Counted from the first letter of the stretch, positions 17,060 through 27,264 are shown. The stretch: 64,000 nt of DNA from Marivirga aurantiaca (GCF_016679925.1 NZ_JAEQBW010000005.1:124001-188000); one strand, 5' to 3'. The notes: a model not told the origin generated them from the letters alone. Numbers and translations: made by a program.

Positions 17060-19660
17060 GTGAAAACATTATTTTTAAAATATCGGATCTTTATTTATGG
17101 GCTTATACTAGCTATAACCGCATGTTCACCAGCAAATACCGGTGTCACCAGTTATGCATACCATAATGTTACGGCAAAATTTAATGCATATTTTATTGCC
17201 AATGAAAAATTAAATGAGGTTTTAGAAGAAATAAAAGACGCTCATAAAAATAATTTTAACAAAACATTAAAAGTATTTGCGCCCATAGATACGAACATTG
17301 TCAATGCCAATGAAGAAAAAATTGAAGATGTTATCAAAAAAGCATCTATAGCTATTCAAAGACATAAAGTAAGTAAATGGGTGGATGATAGCTATATACT
17401 TGTGGGTATTGTACGTATGTTGAACCAGGAGTATGAAGAATCAATAGAAACCTTTAAATATGTAAACGTTAATGGCAAGGATGACCCTACCAAACACCGA
17501 GCATTGATAAATTTAATAAGGACATTTACAGAATATAAAGAGTATAATAATGCCTTGGCAGTCATAGATTACCTCAACAGACAAAAGCTCACCAAATCCA
17601 ATAAACGGGATTTATATTTAAATGCTGCCCACTTCTATCAAATCACTAATGATCCTAATAATGTAATCAACTACTTAAGTGCTGCTGTGGAGTTAATGAA
17701 AAAAGGTGAGGAAAAGGCCAAGGTTCATTATATTCTTGCCCAGCTCTTCCAGAAAGCAGGTTTAGATGCCATGGCTTATGATAATTACCAAAACGTCCTA
17801 AAAAACCAACCTCCTTATGCTTTTTCTTTTCATGCACGCCTGAATATTGCACAGGTGACAGAGCTTAGTAAAGGAGCAGATATAAAGAAAATAAGAAAAT
17901 ATTTTTCTCAATTACTTAAAGATGGTAAGAACAAAGAGTTTAGAGATAAAATATACTATGAAATGGCTGAGTTTGAATTAAAACAAGGCAATATTAAAGA
18001 AGCCATACCTTTCTATGAATCATCTATAAGTGAGAGCATAGATAATCCGAGACAGAAGTCATTTTCATACCACAAATTAGGTGTATTATACTTTGATAAA
18101 TTGAAAAGTTATCCTTTAGCCAAGGCTTATTATGACAGTGCCGCAAGCATAATGCCTAAGGATGAGGAAATATACCCTCAGGTAGAAACAAGGCAAAAAG
18201 TATTGTCTAATTTCATTACACAAATTGATATTATCCAACAAAATGACAGCTTACTTACGCTTGCTTCCATGGATTCTACCCAATTAGGGCAAATATTTGT
18301 TCAACAAAGAAATGAAAGATTGGCAAGAGAAAAGGAAGAGTCTAAACAAAAACGCAAAGAAGAAAGAAACAAATCAAATATCAATCAGCAAAATTCTTTT
18401 AGTACACCCGCCATGCAAACCAATTTAGGAGCAAATGGTAAATTCTATTTTTACGATCCCACGACTGTAGCTTCCGGAATCAATGAGTTTAAAAGGATAT
18501 GGGGAGATCGTTCCTTGCAAGATAATTGGAGAACCAATGACAAAAAAGTATCAGACCGGGAGAGCGAAGAAGAAGGTGTTCAGTTAAGTGATGAATTACT
18601 TGTACAAGAAGGCGGAGAACCTTTGGATGAAGAGGCTCAATTGGAAAAAGAAAGAAATGCTTTTTACGCATCCATTCCTTTCTCAGAAGAAAGACAAGTA
18701 GCCCTCAATGAAGAAATGGAGGTCGCTTATTATAAATTAGGGAATATCTACAATTTTGATTTAAAAGAAAAAAAAGAAGCAGCTGAAACCTATTCTACAC
18801 TTCTTACACGCTACCCTGAAACAGAATACAAGCCAGAATTGCTTTACCTACTATACATTTTTCATAAAGAAACTGATCCTGTAGAAGCAAACAAGTATGC
18901 GGATGAACTCACAAGTAATTTCCCTGAAACCATATTTGCCAAGCTCATCATCAATCCTAACTATCAGGAAGAGAGTAATTTGGCAAGTGCAAAAGTAAAA
19001 GTGATATACGAAAAAGCTTTTAAGGCTTATGATGTTGACAGTTTCAAACTTGCGTTATCACATATTGCAGATGGATTGGAGAACTACCCGGAAAATGAAT
19101 ATGAAGACAACTTGAAATTATTGGAGGCATTAATTACAGGTAAAACTGAAGGCCGTACCAATTATGTTTATAAGCTCCAACAATTTGTGAAGAAATACCC
19201 GGAAAGTGAATTATTGGATTTCGCAAAACAATTACTTCAAGCTGTGGATCAATTTAACCAGCAACAACTAGCAAAAAACAAAATCAAATACACTCCTTAC
19301 TTTGATCAGGCCCATTATTTTGTGGTGATATATGAAAACAACAAAGCGTTATCAGGGATTTTACCTGGTGAGATTGAAAATTTTGCCAAAGATTTCTATC
19401 CAAATGAAACTCTTAATGCGGGAAATCTTGTTTTCAATGCGGATCAGTCAATGATTTTATTAAGCGAGTTTAAAGATCGAAAGACTGCAGAATCATTTTA
19501 TTTAAAATTCAATAGTGATGCATCTCCTTTGAAAAATTTTAGCTCGTTAAATTTTAGTAACTTTATTATATCAAAAGATAACTTCCAAATATTCTATCAA
19601 TCAAAAATCCCTGACAGTTATAATGACTTTTTCAAGGAGAATTATAATCTAATACCATGA
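17060..19660 (+). CDS. porW: PorW/SprE-like type IX secretion lipoprotein with tetratricopeptide repeats
   Basis: About 866 residues. A lipoprotein signal ends at a lipobox (LAITAC) with the lipidated cysteine about 22 residues in. The N-terminal block YAYHNVTAKFNAYF is characteristic of the SprE/PorW group. Several TPR stretches follow, then a long charged linker (about 410-545) and more TPR repeats. In Porphyromonas and Flavobacterium this protein is needed for type IX secretion and gliding. The start is either TTG 17048 or GTG 17060; a near -7 box (TAAATTAG, 17037-17044) favours the GTG. Its stop overlaps the next gene (ATGA). Confidence 0.88.
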   Translation: MKTLFLKYRIFIYGLILAITACSPANTGVTSYAYHNVTAKFNAYFIANEKLNEVLEEIKDAHKNNFNKTLKVFAPIDTNIVNANEEKIEDVIKKASIAIQRHKVSKWVDDSYILVGIVRMLNQEYEESIETFKYVNVNGKDDPTKHRALINLIRTFTEYKEYNNALAVIDYLNRQKLTKSNKRDLYLNAAHFYQITNDPNNVINYLSAAVELMKKGEEKAKVHYILAQLFQKAGLDAMAYDNYQNVLKNQPPYAFSFHARLNIAQVTELSKGADIKKIRKYFSQLLKDGKNKEFRDKIYYEMAEFELKQGNIKEAIPFYESSISESIDNPRQKSFSYHKLGVLYFDKLKSYPLAKAYYDSAASIMPKDEEIYPQVETRQKVLSNFITQIDIIQQNDSLLTLASMDSTQLGQIFVQQRNERLAREKEESKQKRKEERNKSNINQQNSFSTPAMQTNLGANGKFYFYDPTTVASGINEFKRIWGDRSLQDNWRTNDKKVSDRESEEEGVQLSDELLVQEGGEPLDEEAQLEKERNAFYASIPFSEERQVALNEEMEVAYYKLGNIYNFDLKEKKEAAETYSTLLTRYPETEYKPELLYLLYIFHKETDPVEANKYADELTSNFPETIFAKLIINPNYQEESNLASAKVKVIYEKAFKAYDVDSFKLALSHIADGLENYPENEYEDNLKLLEALITGKTEGRTNYVYKLQQFVKKYPESELLDFAKQLLQAVDQFNQQQLAKNKIKYTPYFDQAHYFVVIYENNKALSGILPGEIENFAKDFYPNETLNAGNLVFNADQSMILLSEFKDRKTAESFYLKFNSDASPLKNFSSLNFSNFIISKDNFQIFYQSKIPDSYNDFFKENYNLIP

Positions 19661-21951
19661 CATCAGAAGTAAAAAAGAAATCAATAACAAAAAAAATAAT
19701 AACTGCCCTGTGGATAGTTTTCTTTGGCGGTATATTAGCTATTTCCTTATTTATTTATTCCATAAGTATTAACCTTAATGGATGGTATGGCGAACTCCCA
19801 AGTTTAAAATCATTAGAAAATCCTAAAAGTGATTTATCTTCTGTACTTTATTTTGCGGACAATGTTGAAATGGGAAAGTATTTCCGGTACAACAGAAGTC
19901 AGGTAACATTTGATGAATTATCTCCAAATGTGGTGAATGCTTTGATAGCTACGGAAGATGTGAGATATATTGAACACTCAGGTATTGATTTGTATGGCTT
20001 AGGGAGAGTATTCTTCAAGTCAGTCCTCCTTTTTGATAAAAGTTCGGGTGGAGGAAGTACTATCACCCAGCAACTGGCAAAAATACTTTTTAGAACCAGA
20101 AGTGATTTATCCAATGGCTCTTTAAATGATGTGCCGGTATTAGGATTGGTAATAGCAAAAATGAAAGAATGGATTGTTGCCGTTAAGCTGGAGCAATCAT
20201 ATACCAAAAAAGAAATTATTGCTATGTACCTGAACACTTTTGAATTTGGAAGCAATGCCTTTGGCATAAAAACAGCAGCTGCCACTTTCTTTAATACTAC
20301 TCCTGATCAACTAAAAATTGAAGAGGCTGCGGTATTGGTAGGTTTGTGTAAAAACCCCAACCTATACAGCCCGGTTTATGAGCCTAAAAATGCTTTTCAT
20401 AGAAGAAACACAGTGTTGGGTCAGTTACATAAATATGGCTATATAGATGATATTGCCTTTGATTCCCTCAGGGCGAAACCCATAGAATTAGACTATGATG
20501 TCAAAAACCATAATGACGGGCTGGCTACTTATTTTAGAGGCACTATCCTTTGGGATCTTTTGGCCTGGTCAAGAGAGAATGGCTATGACTTATATGAAGA
20601 TGGTTTGAAAATATATACCACCATAGATAGTCGAATGCAGAAGTATGCGGAAGAGGCTGTTGAAACTCATATGGCATACCAACAAAAACTTTTTGATGAG
20701 CACTGGGATGGACAAAATCCATGGAGAGATGAGGAAGGAAATGAAATAAAAGATTTCCTTATAAATGAGGCCAAGAAAACTACTTATTACAAGCAGTTGA
20801 AAAAGGAATACGGTAATGATGAAGATAAAATATTTGATAAATTAAATGAAAAGAAACCGATGACTGTTTTTAGTTGGGAAGGAGAAGTTGATACGGTTTT
20901 CAGTACTATAGACTCCATCAAATACTTTAAAAACTTTTTGAACACAGGTTTTATGGCCATGGACCCTCACAACGGTCACATCAAAGCCTGGGTAGGAGGC
21001 ATTAACTATAAATATTTCAAATACGATCATGTAAAGCAAGGAAGAAGGCAACCAGGCTCAACATTTAAGCCTTTGGTATATGCCGCTGCTATCGATAATG
21101 GCTATTCACCCTGCTACCAAATTCAAGATGTTCCTGTTACTTTTGAAGTAGTAGGAGATCCTCCAACCTGGACCCCCTCTAACTCTACAGGAAGGTATAC
21201 CGGGGAAACCATGACCATTAGGCAGGCGATGGCACAATCCCTGAATTCAGGCACAGCATACGTGATGAGAAAAATTGGTCCTGAAACTGTTGTGAATTAT
21301 GCTAAAAGATTAGGCATTGAAAGCCCTTTGCAGGCGGTTCCAGCTTTATGTTTGGGTACATCAGATGTATCCGTCTATGAGCTTGTGGGTGCCTACAGTA
21401 CATTTGTGAATGATGGCTTTTATACCAAACCTTTCTACATTGATAGGATTGAAGATAAAAATGGAAAAGTACTAAAGCAATTTGTGCCTAAAACCGGAGA
21501 GGCATTAAGTTCAGAAACTGCTTACGCCATGCTCCATATGTTAAAAGGAGCAACAGAACTACCTGGAGGTACAGCCTTAGGGTTGGACAGGGAACTAAGA
21601 ACAGATAATGAAGTAGGCGCAAAAACAGGAACTACACAAAACTTTTCTGATGGTTGGTTCATGGGTGTAACTAATGACCTGGTGGCTGGTGCATGGGTAG
21701 GTGGAGATGATCGCAGCATTCACTTTAAAAGCATAGCTTTAGGTCAGGGAGCAAGAATGGCTATGCCTATCTGGGAAATTTTTATGAAAAAGGTGTATGC
21801 AGATGAAGAACTTGGAATTACTAAAGGCAAGTTCAAAAAACCATCCAATTTCTCGATTCAATTAGATTGCGAAGAATATAATAGGCAACAAATGAACCTA
21901 ACTGATTCAGTGGAACAAGTTAATCAGTTTGATGTAGATGGTATTCAATAG
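19657..21951 (+). CDS. Class A penicillin-binding protein (PBP1A type)
   Basis: 764 residues: a bifunctional peptidoglycan glycosyltransferase and transpeptidase. One N-terminal membrane helix (about 13-35). The GT51 domain has the catalytic E100 in ATEDVRYIEHSGID, then GGGSTITQQLAK. The transpeptidase has SxxK at S468 (PGSTFK), SxN at 528-530 and KTG at 656-658 (AKTGTTQNF). It starts inside the stop codon of the porW/sprE gene (4-base overlap), so the two are translationally coupled. A large hairpin follows it. Confidence 0.95.
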   Translation: MTSEVKKKSITKKIITALWIVFFGGILAISLFIYSISINLNGWYGELPSLKSLENPKSDLSSVLYFADNVEMGKYFRYNRSQVTFDELSPNVVNALIATEDVRYIEHSGIDLYGLGRVFFKSVLLFDKSSGGGSTITQQLAKILFRTRSDLSNGSLNDVPVLGLVIAKMKEWIVAVKLEQSYTKKEIIAMYLNTFEFGSNAFGIKTAAATFFNTTPDQLKIEEAAVLVGLCKNPNLYSPVYEPKNAFHRRNTVLGQLHKYGYIDDIAFDSLRAKPIELDYDVKNHNDGLATYFRGTILWDLLAWSRENGYDLYEDGLKIYTTIDSRMQKYAEEAVETHMAYQQKLFDEHWDGQNPWRDEEGNEIKDFLINEAKKTTYYKQLKKEYGNDEDKIFDKLNEKKPMTVFSWEGEVDTVFSTIDSIKYFKNFLNTGFMAMDPHNGHIKAWVGGINYKYFKYDHVKQGRRQPGSTFKPLVYAAAIDNGYSPCYQIQDVPVTFEVVGDPPTWTPSNSTGRYTGETMTIRQAMAQSLNSGTAYVMRKIGPETVVNYAKRLGIESPLQAVPALCLGTSDVSVYELVGAYSTFVNDGFYTKPFYIDRIEDKNGKVLKQFVPKTGEALSSETAYAMLHMLKGATELPGGTALGLDRELRTDNEVGAKTGTTQNFSDGWFMGVTNDLVAGAWVGGDDRSIHFKSIALGQGARMAMPIWEIFMKKVYADEELGITKGKFKKPSNFSIQLDCEEYNRQQMNLTDSVEQVNQFDVDGIQ

Positions 21952-21952
21952 A

Positions 21953-22003
21953 AACTTGAAAACATACATGTTTATTAATTGTACACATATATGTTTTCAA
22001 GTT
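21953..22003. other. 14-bp stem hairpin between the PBP gene and uvrC
   Basis: AACTTGAAAACATA (21953-21966) is matched exactly by TATGTTTTCAAGTT (21990-22003) with a 23-base loop. It starts one base after the PBP stop codon and ends 19 bases before the uvrC ATG. No T run follows, so it is not a standard terminator; a processing or stability element, or a binding site for a dimeric regulator, is possible. Confidence 0.6.
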
Positions 22004-22022
22004 AATAGATTGGAGATAGACA

Positions 22023-23834
22023 ATGTATGAATCCCCCTTTTTCAAAAGAGATGAGTTCAATTTATTGCCCCCTTCACCAGGAATTTACAAATTCCATAAT
22101 AGTGAAGGGATAATAATCTATGTTGGAAAGGCTAAAAATCTCAAAAACAGGGTTACTAGTTATTTTAATAATTCCAAAACCCATAATAGAAAGACATTAA
22201 AGCTTGTTAGTGAAATTCAGAAAATTGAAATATCTATTGTCAATTCAGAATTTGATGCCTTACTCTTAGAGAATTCCCTCATAAAAGAGTTACAGCCCAA
22301 ATACAATATATTACTTAAAGATGACAAAACATTTCCTTACCTATGTGTAACCAATGAGCCTTTTCCACGCATCATTGCCACAAGGAATAGGAATACCAGA
22401 AATGGCACCTATTTCGGCCCCTATGCAAGTGTAAGAGCCATGAACAATGTGCTCGAGCTAATCAGAAAGTTGTATACTATAAGGACCTGCAAACTCAACT
22501 TAAGTAACAAAAACATTCAATCAGGTAAATTTAAAGTTTGCCTGGAGTACCATATCGGAAATTGTAAAGGTCCCTGTGAAGGTTTTCAGAATAGTGCTGA
22601 CTATCAAAAAGATATTGAATTAGCAGAGCAGATTCTTAAAGGAAATCTTATTATACCAAAACAATACTTTCGTGAACACATGGAAATTTCCGCCAGCGAG
22701 CTTCAGTTTGAAGAAGCACAGAAGTATAAAAACAAGCTGGAACTATTGGAGAAATTCCAATCAAAATCATTGGTAGTCAACCCACGATTGACAAATATTG
22801 ATGTGTGTTCTATTATTTCAGAAGAGAAATCAGCTTTTCTCAATTATATGAGAATCAAAAATGGTAGTATTATTGCCACACAGACCATAGAAATCAAAAA
22901 GAAATTGGAAGAAAGTGATGCCGAAATTTTACTACTTGCTATTATAGATTTAAGAAACCTTTATCAAAGTGCATCTCCGGAAATTCTTACCAATATAGGA
23001 ATAGAAAATATTCCTGCTGAATTCCATTTTACCACCCCTCAAATTGGAGATAAAAAGAAATTGGTTGACATGAGTTTGAAAAATGCCTTGTTCTTCAAAA
23101 AAGAAAAGCTTAACCAAAATGAATCCAGCAAGATAAAAGAATTGAGGGTGATCAAACAGCTTCAAGTTGACTTACAATTAAAAGAATTACCTATACGAAT
23201 AGAATGCTTTGACAACTCTAATTTAGGAGGAACAAACCCCGTTGCATCAATGGTGCATTTCAAAAATGGCAGACCAGCAAAAAATGAGTACAGACATTAC
23301 CACATCAAAACTGTTGTTGGACCTGATGATTTTGCTTCAATGACAGAAATTGTGGGCAGAAGATATGGAAGGTTGCAAAAGGAAAACCTTCCTTTACCTA
23401 ACTTAATTGTAATTGATGGTGGCAAAGGTCAGTTAAACGCTGCTTGTATTGCCATAAAAGAACTAGGCCTTTATGGAGAAATCCCCATAATTGGCATAGC
23501 CAAAAGATTGGAAGAGATATATTTTCCGGGAGACCAATTTCCATTACACATCAGCAAAAAAAGTGAATCACTTAAATTACTTCAGCGACTAAGAGATGAA
23601 GCACACCGGTTTGCTATCACTTTTCACCGCAACATTAGAAGTAAAAACACCTTTGTAAGCGATCTAGAGAAGATATCCGGTATTGGGGAGAAAACAATTA
23701 ATGAATTATTGACTCACTTTAAGTCGCTCAGGAAAATAAAAGATGCAAGCTTTGAAGAACTCAATAGGGTAGTGGGTAGTAATAAAGCAGAAGTATTAAT
23801 GAAATCCTTTCAGCATAAAAAAGGAGAGTCTTAA
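22023..23834 (+). CDS. uvrC: Excinuclease ABC subunit C
   Basis: 603 residues; the dual-incision nuclease of nucleotide excision repair. The N-terminal GIY-YIG domain is clear (GIYKFHNSEGIIIYVGKAKNLKNRV). A UVR motif lies in the middle (about 220-235, ASELQFEEAQKYKNKLELLE), then the RNase H-like domain with VIDGGKGQLNAA and a C-terminal helix-hairpin-helix (ISGIGEKTINELL). Length is normal. Its stop codon lies in the loop of the terminator hairpin. Confidence 0.97.
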   Translation: MYESPFFKRDEFNLLPPSPGIYKFHNSEGIIIYVGKAKNLKNRVTSYFNNSKTHNRKTLKLVSEIQKIEISIVNSEFDALLLENSLIKELQPKYNILLKDDKTFPYLCVTNEPFPRIIATRNRNTRNGTYFGPYASVRAMNNVLELIRKLYTIRTCKLNLSNKNIQSGKFKVCLEYHIGNCKGPCEGFQNSADYQKDIELAEQILKGNLIIPKQYFREHMEISASELQFEEAQKYKNKLELLEKFQSKSLVVNPRLTNIDVCSIISEEKSAFLNYMRIKNGSIIATQTIEIKKKLEESDAEILLLAIIDLRNLYQSASPEILTNIGIENIPAEFHFTTPQIGDKKKLVDMSLKNALFFKKEKLNQNESSKIKELRVIKQLQVDLQLKELPIRIECFDNSNLGGTNPVASMVHFKNGRPAKNEYRHYHIKTVVGPDDFASMTEIVGRRYGRLQKENLPLPNLIVIDGGKGQLNAACIAIKELGLYGEIPIIGIAKRLEEIYFPGDQFPLHISKKSESLKLLQRLRDEAHRFAITFHRNIRSKNTFVSDLEKISGIGEKTINELLTHFKSLRKIKDASFEELNRVVGSNKAEVLMKSFQHKKGES

Positions 23835-23852
23835 AAAACTCTCCTTTTTTTA
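23815..23852. terminator. Bidirectional terminator between uvrC and gldN
   Basis: AGGAGAGT (23822-23829) pairs with ACTCTCCT (23838-23845). A T run follows on the plus strand and an A run precedes it, giving T runs in both directions. It therefore ends both uvrC and the convergent gldKLMN transcript; the gldN stop is 25 bases away. Confidence 0.85.
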
Positions 23853-23876
23853 TGTCGCTATGAATTTAATTACTGA

Positions 23877-24761
23877 TCAATAAGACCATAATTCATGTTC
23901 CTTTTCCATTAATTGATGCTCAATCCATTGAGAAGCCATAATTCCTTGTTTAGGAGACTCACTATAAACATCAATAATTGCATCATCATTAGGGTTAGCT
24001 ACTTTTACAATTCTAGCCTCAAATAATCTTAGAGCAAATGCATCAGCCAAATTCTTATGTTCAGCACTGTTTTGAGGGTTAAACCAAATCGCTTCATCCG
24101 GCATACTTCTAAACAACTTAACTAAGTCTTTGAATTTAAATACACCCACTTCCCTTAGAATGCCCGCAGTAAATTTCTCAGCAGGAATCACCAACTTGAT
24201 GGCCTGAATATCCCAATTAATAGTAGAACGTTTTTTGTCGAAAATCATATCCTCAACAATTTCCATTACTGAAACATCTCTTGGAGCAAACTTTGTATCT
24301 ATTGGACCGATATCTTCAGCTTCTTCTTCGCCTCCCCAAGCATCATCGGCTGCTGCAGTATCTCCTGAATCATCACCCCAGGCATCATCACCACCCCATG
24401 CATCATCACCACCACCTAATTCCTCATCAAGACCACGAAGTTGTGGATTTTCCAAATTTTCAAGAAATTCCTCTTTCGTATATCTTGAATTCATGGAATC
24501 TGTTTTATAAATAGGGAGAATGCCTGCTTTTGCTGCTTCTATAATTATTTTACTAATTTCATTTCCACTTGCAAAAAAAGGCAGGTTTTGTTTCTCTTTC
24601 AAATCCATTCTTCTCCACACCCTTTTCTTGAACATGATATCATCTTCATGAATAGGATGAATAGAATTAGGGTTGTACCCATTATTCTGAGACTCCTGAG
24701 CAATGCCTGGTACCACACACAGTATCGGCAACATTACTATTAAAAACACAAATTTTTTCAT
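23877..24761 (-). CDS. gldN: Type IX secretion / gliding protein GldN (PorN)
   Basis: 294 residues with a signal peptide (about 1-21, ending GIAQ). GldN/PorN forms the periplasmic ring with lipoprotein GldK/PorK under the outer membrane. The conserved block IHEDDIMFKKRVWRRMDLKEKQN (about 37-59) is typical. Residues about 116-152 are an unusual low-complexity insert with three DDAWG units (119-123, 125-129, 139-143) rich in Asp, Gly and Glu. Last gene of the gldKLMN operon, 24 bases after gldM. Confidence 0.95.
   Translation of the reverse strand: MKKFVFLIVMLPILCVVPGIAQESQNNGYNPNSIHPIHEDDIMFKKRVWRRMDLKEKQNLPFFASGNEISKIIIEAAKAGILPIYKTDSMNSRYTKEEFLENLENPQLRGLDEELGGGDDAWGGDDAWGDDSGDTAAADDAWGGEEEAEDIGPIDTKFAPRDVSVMEIVEDMIFDKKRSTINWDIQAIKLVIPAEKFTAGILREVGVFKFKDLVKLFRSMPDEAIWFNPQNSAEHKNLADAFALRLFEARIVKVANPNDDAIIDVYSESPKQGIMASQWIEHQLMEKEHELWSY
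24305..24415 (-). repeat. In-frame short repeat encoding DDAWG units in gldN
   Basis: On the plus strand the unit CCCCA-n-GCATCATC recurs three times within about 75 bases, encoding three DDAWG pentapeptides on the minus strand inside an acidic linker. Such near-identical DNA units can expand or contract by slippage, so linker length may differ between strains. Confidence 0.75.
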
Positions 24762-24785
24762 AACACAAAAATTAAAATATTATTC

Positions 24786-26369
24786 TTAGTTAAGAGGTAT
24801 TACTTTGGTTTGTTCTCCAATATTTACCTCTTCTGTACTTCCTCTGAAGTTTCTTCTCAATACCTGAACCACTTCTACTACCAACCTGTCACCAGACTTG
24901 GCCTGAGACATAATCTGAGACAAGTTTACAGTTTCACTAGTAGCTTTTATAGGCTGGCCGATAGGTCGAGGACCTCTAGCTAATCTAATTGTCCACTGAG
25001 TTACTTTATATTGCGCATCATCTGGCAATTGCTTTTTAAAATTATCCTCAGCAATAGCCGCAGATCTTAAAATCCTCAATGAGCTGATGTTTTCTCCTTG
25101 CTTTTGATTAATTGGTTTTGACCCATTGTATACTTCTATGGAAGGCTTAGGGATTCGCTGTACATCAAAATCAACATCTCCAATTTTATTTCCATTAGAA
25201 GAAACCCCCAGCCTAACTTTAGGTGCATTAGGAACTACAGTCACCACACCTATCTCTTTACCAGCGATAGAAGTTCCACCTGTTACATTAAATGTAGGGT
25301 TATAAGAAGTTCCTAAAGCAGGAACTGCCACATTAAGTTTATTGCCACAATTTAAATAAAGAGTACTTAATGCAGCTGATTGAACTTGAATTACAGGCTT
25401 AGCAACAAAATATTCAATTTCATCCCTATATACACTATCTTTTAACTTAGCTGTTGCTTCATAGGTTTTACGTACTGTTCCATCTTTATCGTAAGCACCC
25501 GGAGTAGCTGTAAATTCAATCAGTCCCTCTCCACTTTCTACAGGTATAGATTTTCCTTCCCAAGTCATTTCCGGATCTTCGGCTGATGAAGAGGCCGCAA
25601 CAATTAAATGGGCTTTGTATTTTGCACCTGCCGCAACAACTTTAGATTCAGGCAAGGCAACAAGTCTGATTTTATCAAATTTTAAGTCGCTGGCACCTAC
25701 TCTTCTTGCCAAAAGATCTAACGCACGAGATTCATAAGCCATTACTTTATTTTGGTAATCGCTTATTGTAGCTAAACCTGCTGGTGTAGGAGTCCCCATA
25801 AATTCCAAAGTAGCCCAATCCTTATTCTTTTGATTAGGATCATTTTGAAATCTCGGATTATCATTCGCATCAAGTGCTAAAGGCTGGAATCTTATCACTG
25901 AATCTTGGATAGTATTATTCAAAAATGAAGAATATTCATTTAATGATTTTTGAAGTGCCTCCCCTTGATTTTGGTTTTCAGGCATCATATAGTTACCTAC
26001 CAAATCATAGTCAGTTTTACCTACTATTTCTCCTTCTTCATTGATACCACCAGTTATTTCGATGAACTTCTCTTTGTAGGAAGCCAGCTCGTTAATCATT
26101 TCTCTGGTCTTAGCCCTGATTTCCTTAGCTTTGTCAAGAATTGCTACATCAGCAGGCCTGTTACCAGACTCTTCTACAGCATTCTCAATCCGTTTTATAG
26201 TATTTCCATTTAGCTCCTTAGCTGCTTCAAGAGAAACTTCTAGGGAGTTGTTTATATCGATGAATTTGTCGAGTACCGTTACACTAACGTTCAATGCCAA
26301 CAGAGCTGTTAGCACCAGGTACATCATACCAATCATCTTCTGTCTTGGGGTTTCTTTTCCGCCAGCCAT
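24786..26369 (-). CDS. gldM: Type IX secretion motor protein GldM (PorM)
   Basis: 527 residues. One N-terminal membrane helix (about 12-34, MIGMMYLVLTALLALNVSVTVLDKF) is followed by a long periplasmic part with the GldM domains D1 to D4. With GldL it forms the proton-driven rotary motor whose periplasmic shaft reaches the GldK/GldN ring. Length and the start MAGGKETPRQKMIGMMYLVLTALLAL match the family well. It lies 29 bases after gldL in the operon. Confidence 0.97.
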   Translation of the reverse strand: MAGGKETPRQKMIGMMYLVLTALLALNVSVTVLDKFIDINNSLEVSLEAAKELNGNTIKRIENAVEESGNRPADVAILDKAKEIRAKTREMINELASYKEKFIEITGGINEEGEIVGKTDYDLVGNYMMPENQNQGEALQKSLNEYSSFLNNTIQDSVIRFQPLALDANDNPRFQNDPNQKNKDWATLEFMGTPTPAGLATISDYQNKVMAYESRALDLLARRVGASDLKFDKIRLVALPESKVVAAGAKYKAHLIVAASSSAEDPEMTWEGKSIPVESGEGLIEFTATPGAYDKDGTVRKTYEATAKLKDSVYRDEIEYFVAKPVIQVQSAALSTLYLNCGNKLNVAVPALGTSYNPTFNVTGGTSIAGKEIGVVTVVPNAPKVRLGVSSNGNKIGDVDFDVQRIPKPSIEVYNGSKPINQKQGENISSLRILRSAAIAEDNFKKQLPDDAQYKVTQWTIRLARGPRPIGQPIKATSETVNLSQIMSQAKSGDRLVVEVVQVLRRNFRGSTEEVNIGEQTKVIPLN

Positions 26370-26398
26370 AGATTTTTATTTTTTAGTACAACATTTAA

Positions 26399-27205
26399 TT
26401 AACCTTTCATTGCAGAAAGCATATTTCCATACACTTTATTCAATTGAGAAAGATTAGTTGTAAGATTTTTAACTTCTGTTTTGAACTGTGCAGTATCTTT
26501 ACTGGCTTCAGTCATATTTTCCATAGCCACTGAAAGGTTGGAATAAAATTTATTCATTGCTTTCACATGATTTTGAGAATCTTGCAACTCCATTTCATAC
26601 ACTTGATTCAATGCAGACAAGTTTTTTGTTACAGCCTGAACCTGAGAATGATATTGTTTTGCATCCATAGAAGCATTTGACATATCGGCCATGGCTTTTA
26701 CAGTACTGTCATAAGATTTATTCATTTCAAGTAATGACTTACTGGCTTGCTTTACATTAGTCGCATAATCATTTGTGGCTACTGCTGCGCTGCTTAAATT
26801 AGACATTTGCTTAGCAGATTCTGCCATACTTTTCATCCCTTCACCCAGACTTTTAATCAAGTCAGGTCCTACTTTTCCTTCTTCCAACACTTTATCTAAT
26901 TGTTGAGCAGTTGAAGAACCATTTGTAGAAATTTGCTTTCTTCTAGGTGCCGCTCCTTCGAAATCTTCTGACAATTCAGGATAAACCTTACTCCAGTCTA
27001 CTTCTTCGTGAGCAGGCTCGAATGCACTTAATAAGAATATTAGGGCTTCAGTGGTAAGACCCACACCTAACATAAATGCCGCACCCTCCCAGTGCAAAAT
27101 TTTGAACATGGCACCGATAATAACGATAGCCGCACCAATACCATAAACTTTAGGCATTATGGTCTTGAAGAGTAATTCCTGAAATCCGCCTTTTTTATTG
27201 CTCAT
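26399..27205 (-). CDS. gldL: Type IX secretion motor protein GldL (PorL)
   Basis: 268 residues. Two membrane helices near the N-terminus (about 18-36 and 41-62: VYGIGAAIVIIGAMFKILHWEG, FMLGVGLTTEALIFLLSAF) are followed by a cytoplasmic helical part. The glutamate in the second helix is the likely proton-carrying residue known from the GldLM motor. The operon order K-L-M-N is standard. The C-terminal region has heptad-like repeats (KQMSNLSSA, NLSALNQVYE). Confidence 0.96.
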   Translation of the reverse strand: MSNKKGGFQELLFKTIMPKVYGIGAAIVIIGAMFKILHWEGAAFMLGVGLTTEALIFLLSAFEPAHEEVDWSKVYPELSEDFEGAAPRRKQISTNGSSTAQQLDKVLEEGKVGPDLIKSLGEGMKSMAESAKQMSNLSSAAVATNDYATNVKQASKSLLEMNKSYDSTVKAMADMSNASMDAKQYHSQVQAVTKNLSALNQVYEMELQDSQNHVKAMNKFYSNLSVAMENMTEASKDTAQFKTEVKNLTTNLSQLNKVYGNMLSAMKG

Positions 27206-27264
27206 GTTTGTAGTTTTTTAATGGTTAATGCTTTAAAGATTGTTAATATTTTTTAAAATGTCAA

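Noticed and set aside
24305-24415. Possible CRISPR or satellite array
   Set aside because: Units are short, unequal in spacing and in frame in gldN; no spacers and no cas genes.
24235-24514. Plus-strand frames rich in Ser-Pro-Pro or His
   Set aside because: They are the antisense of the DDAWG repeat in gldN; low-complexity shadows, not proteins.
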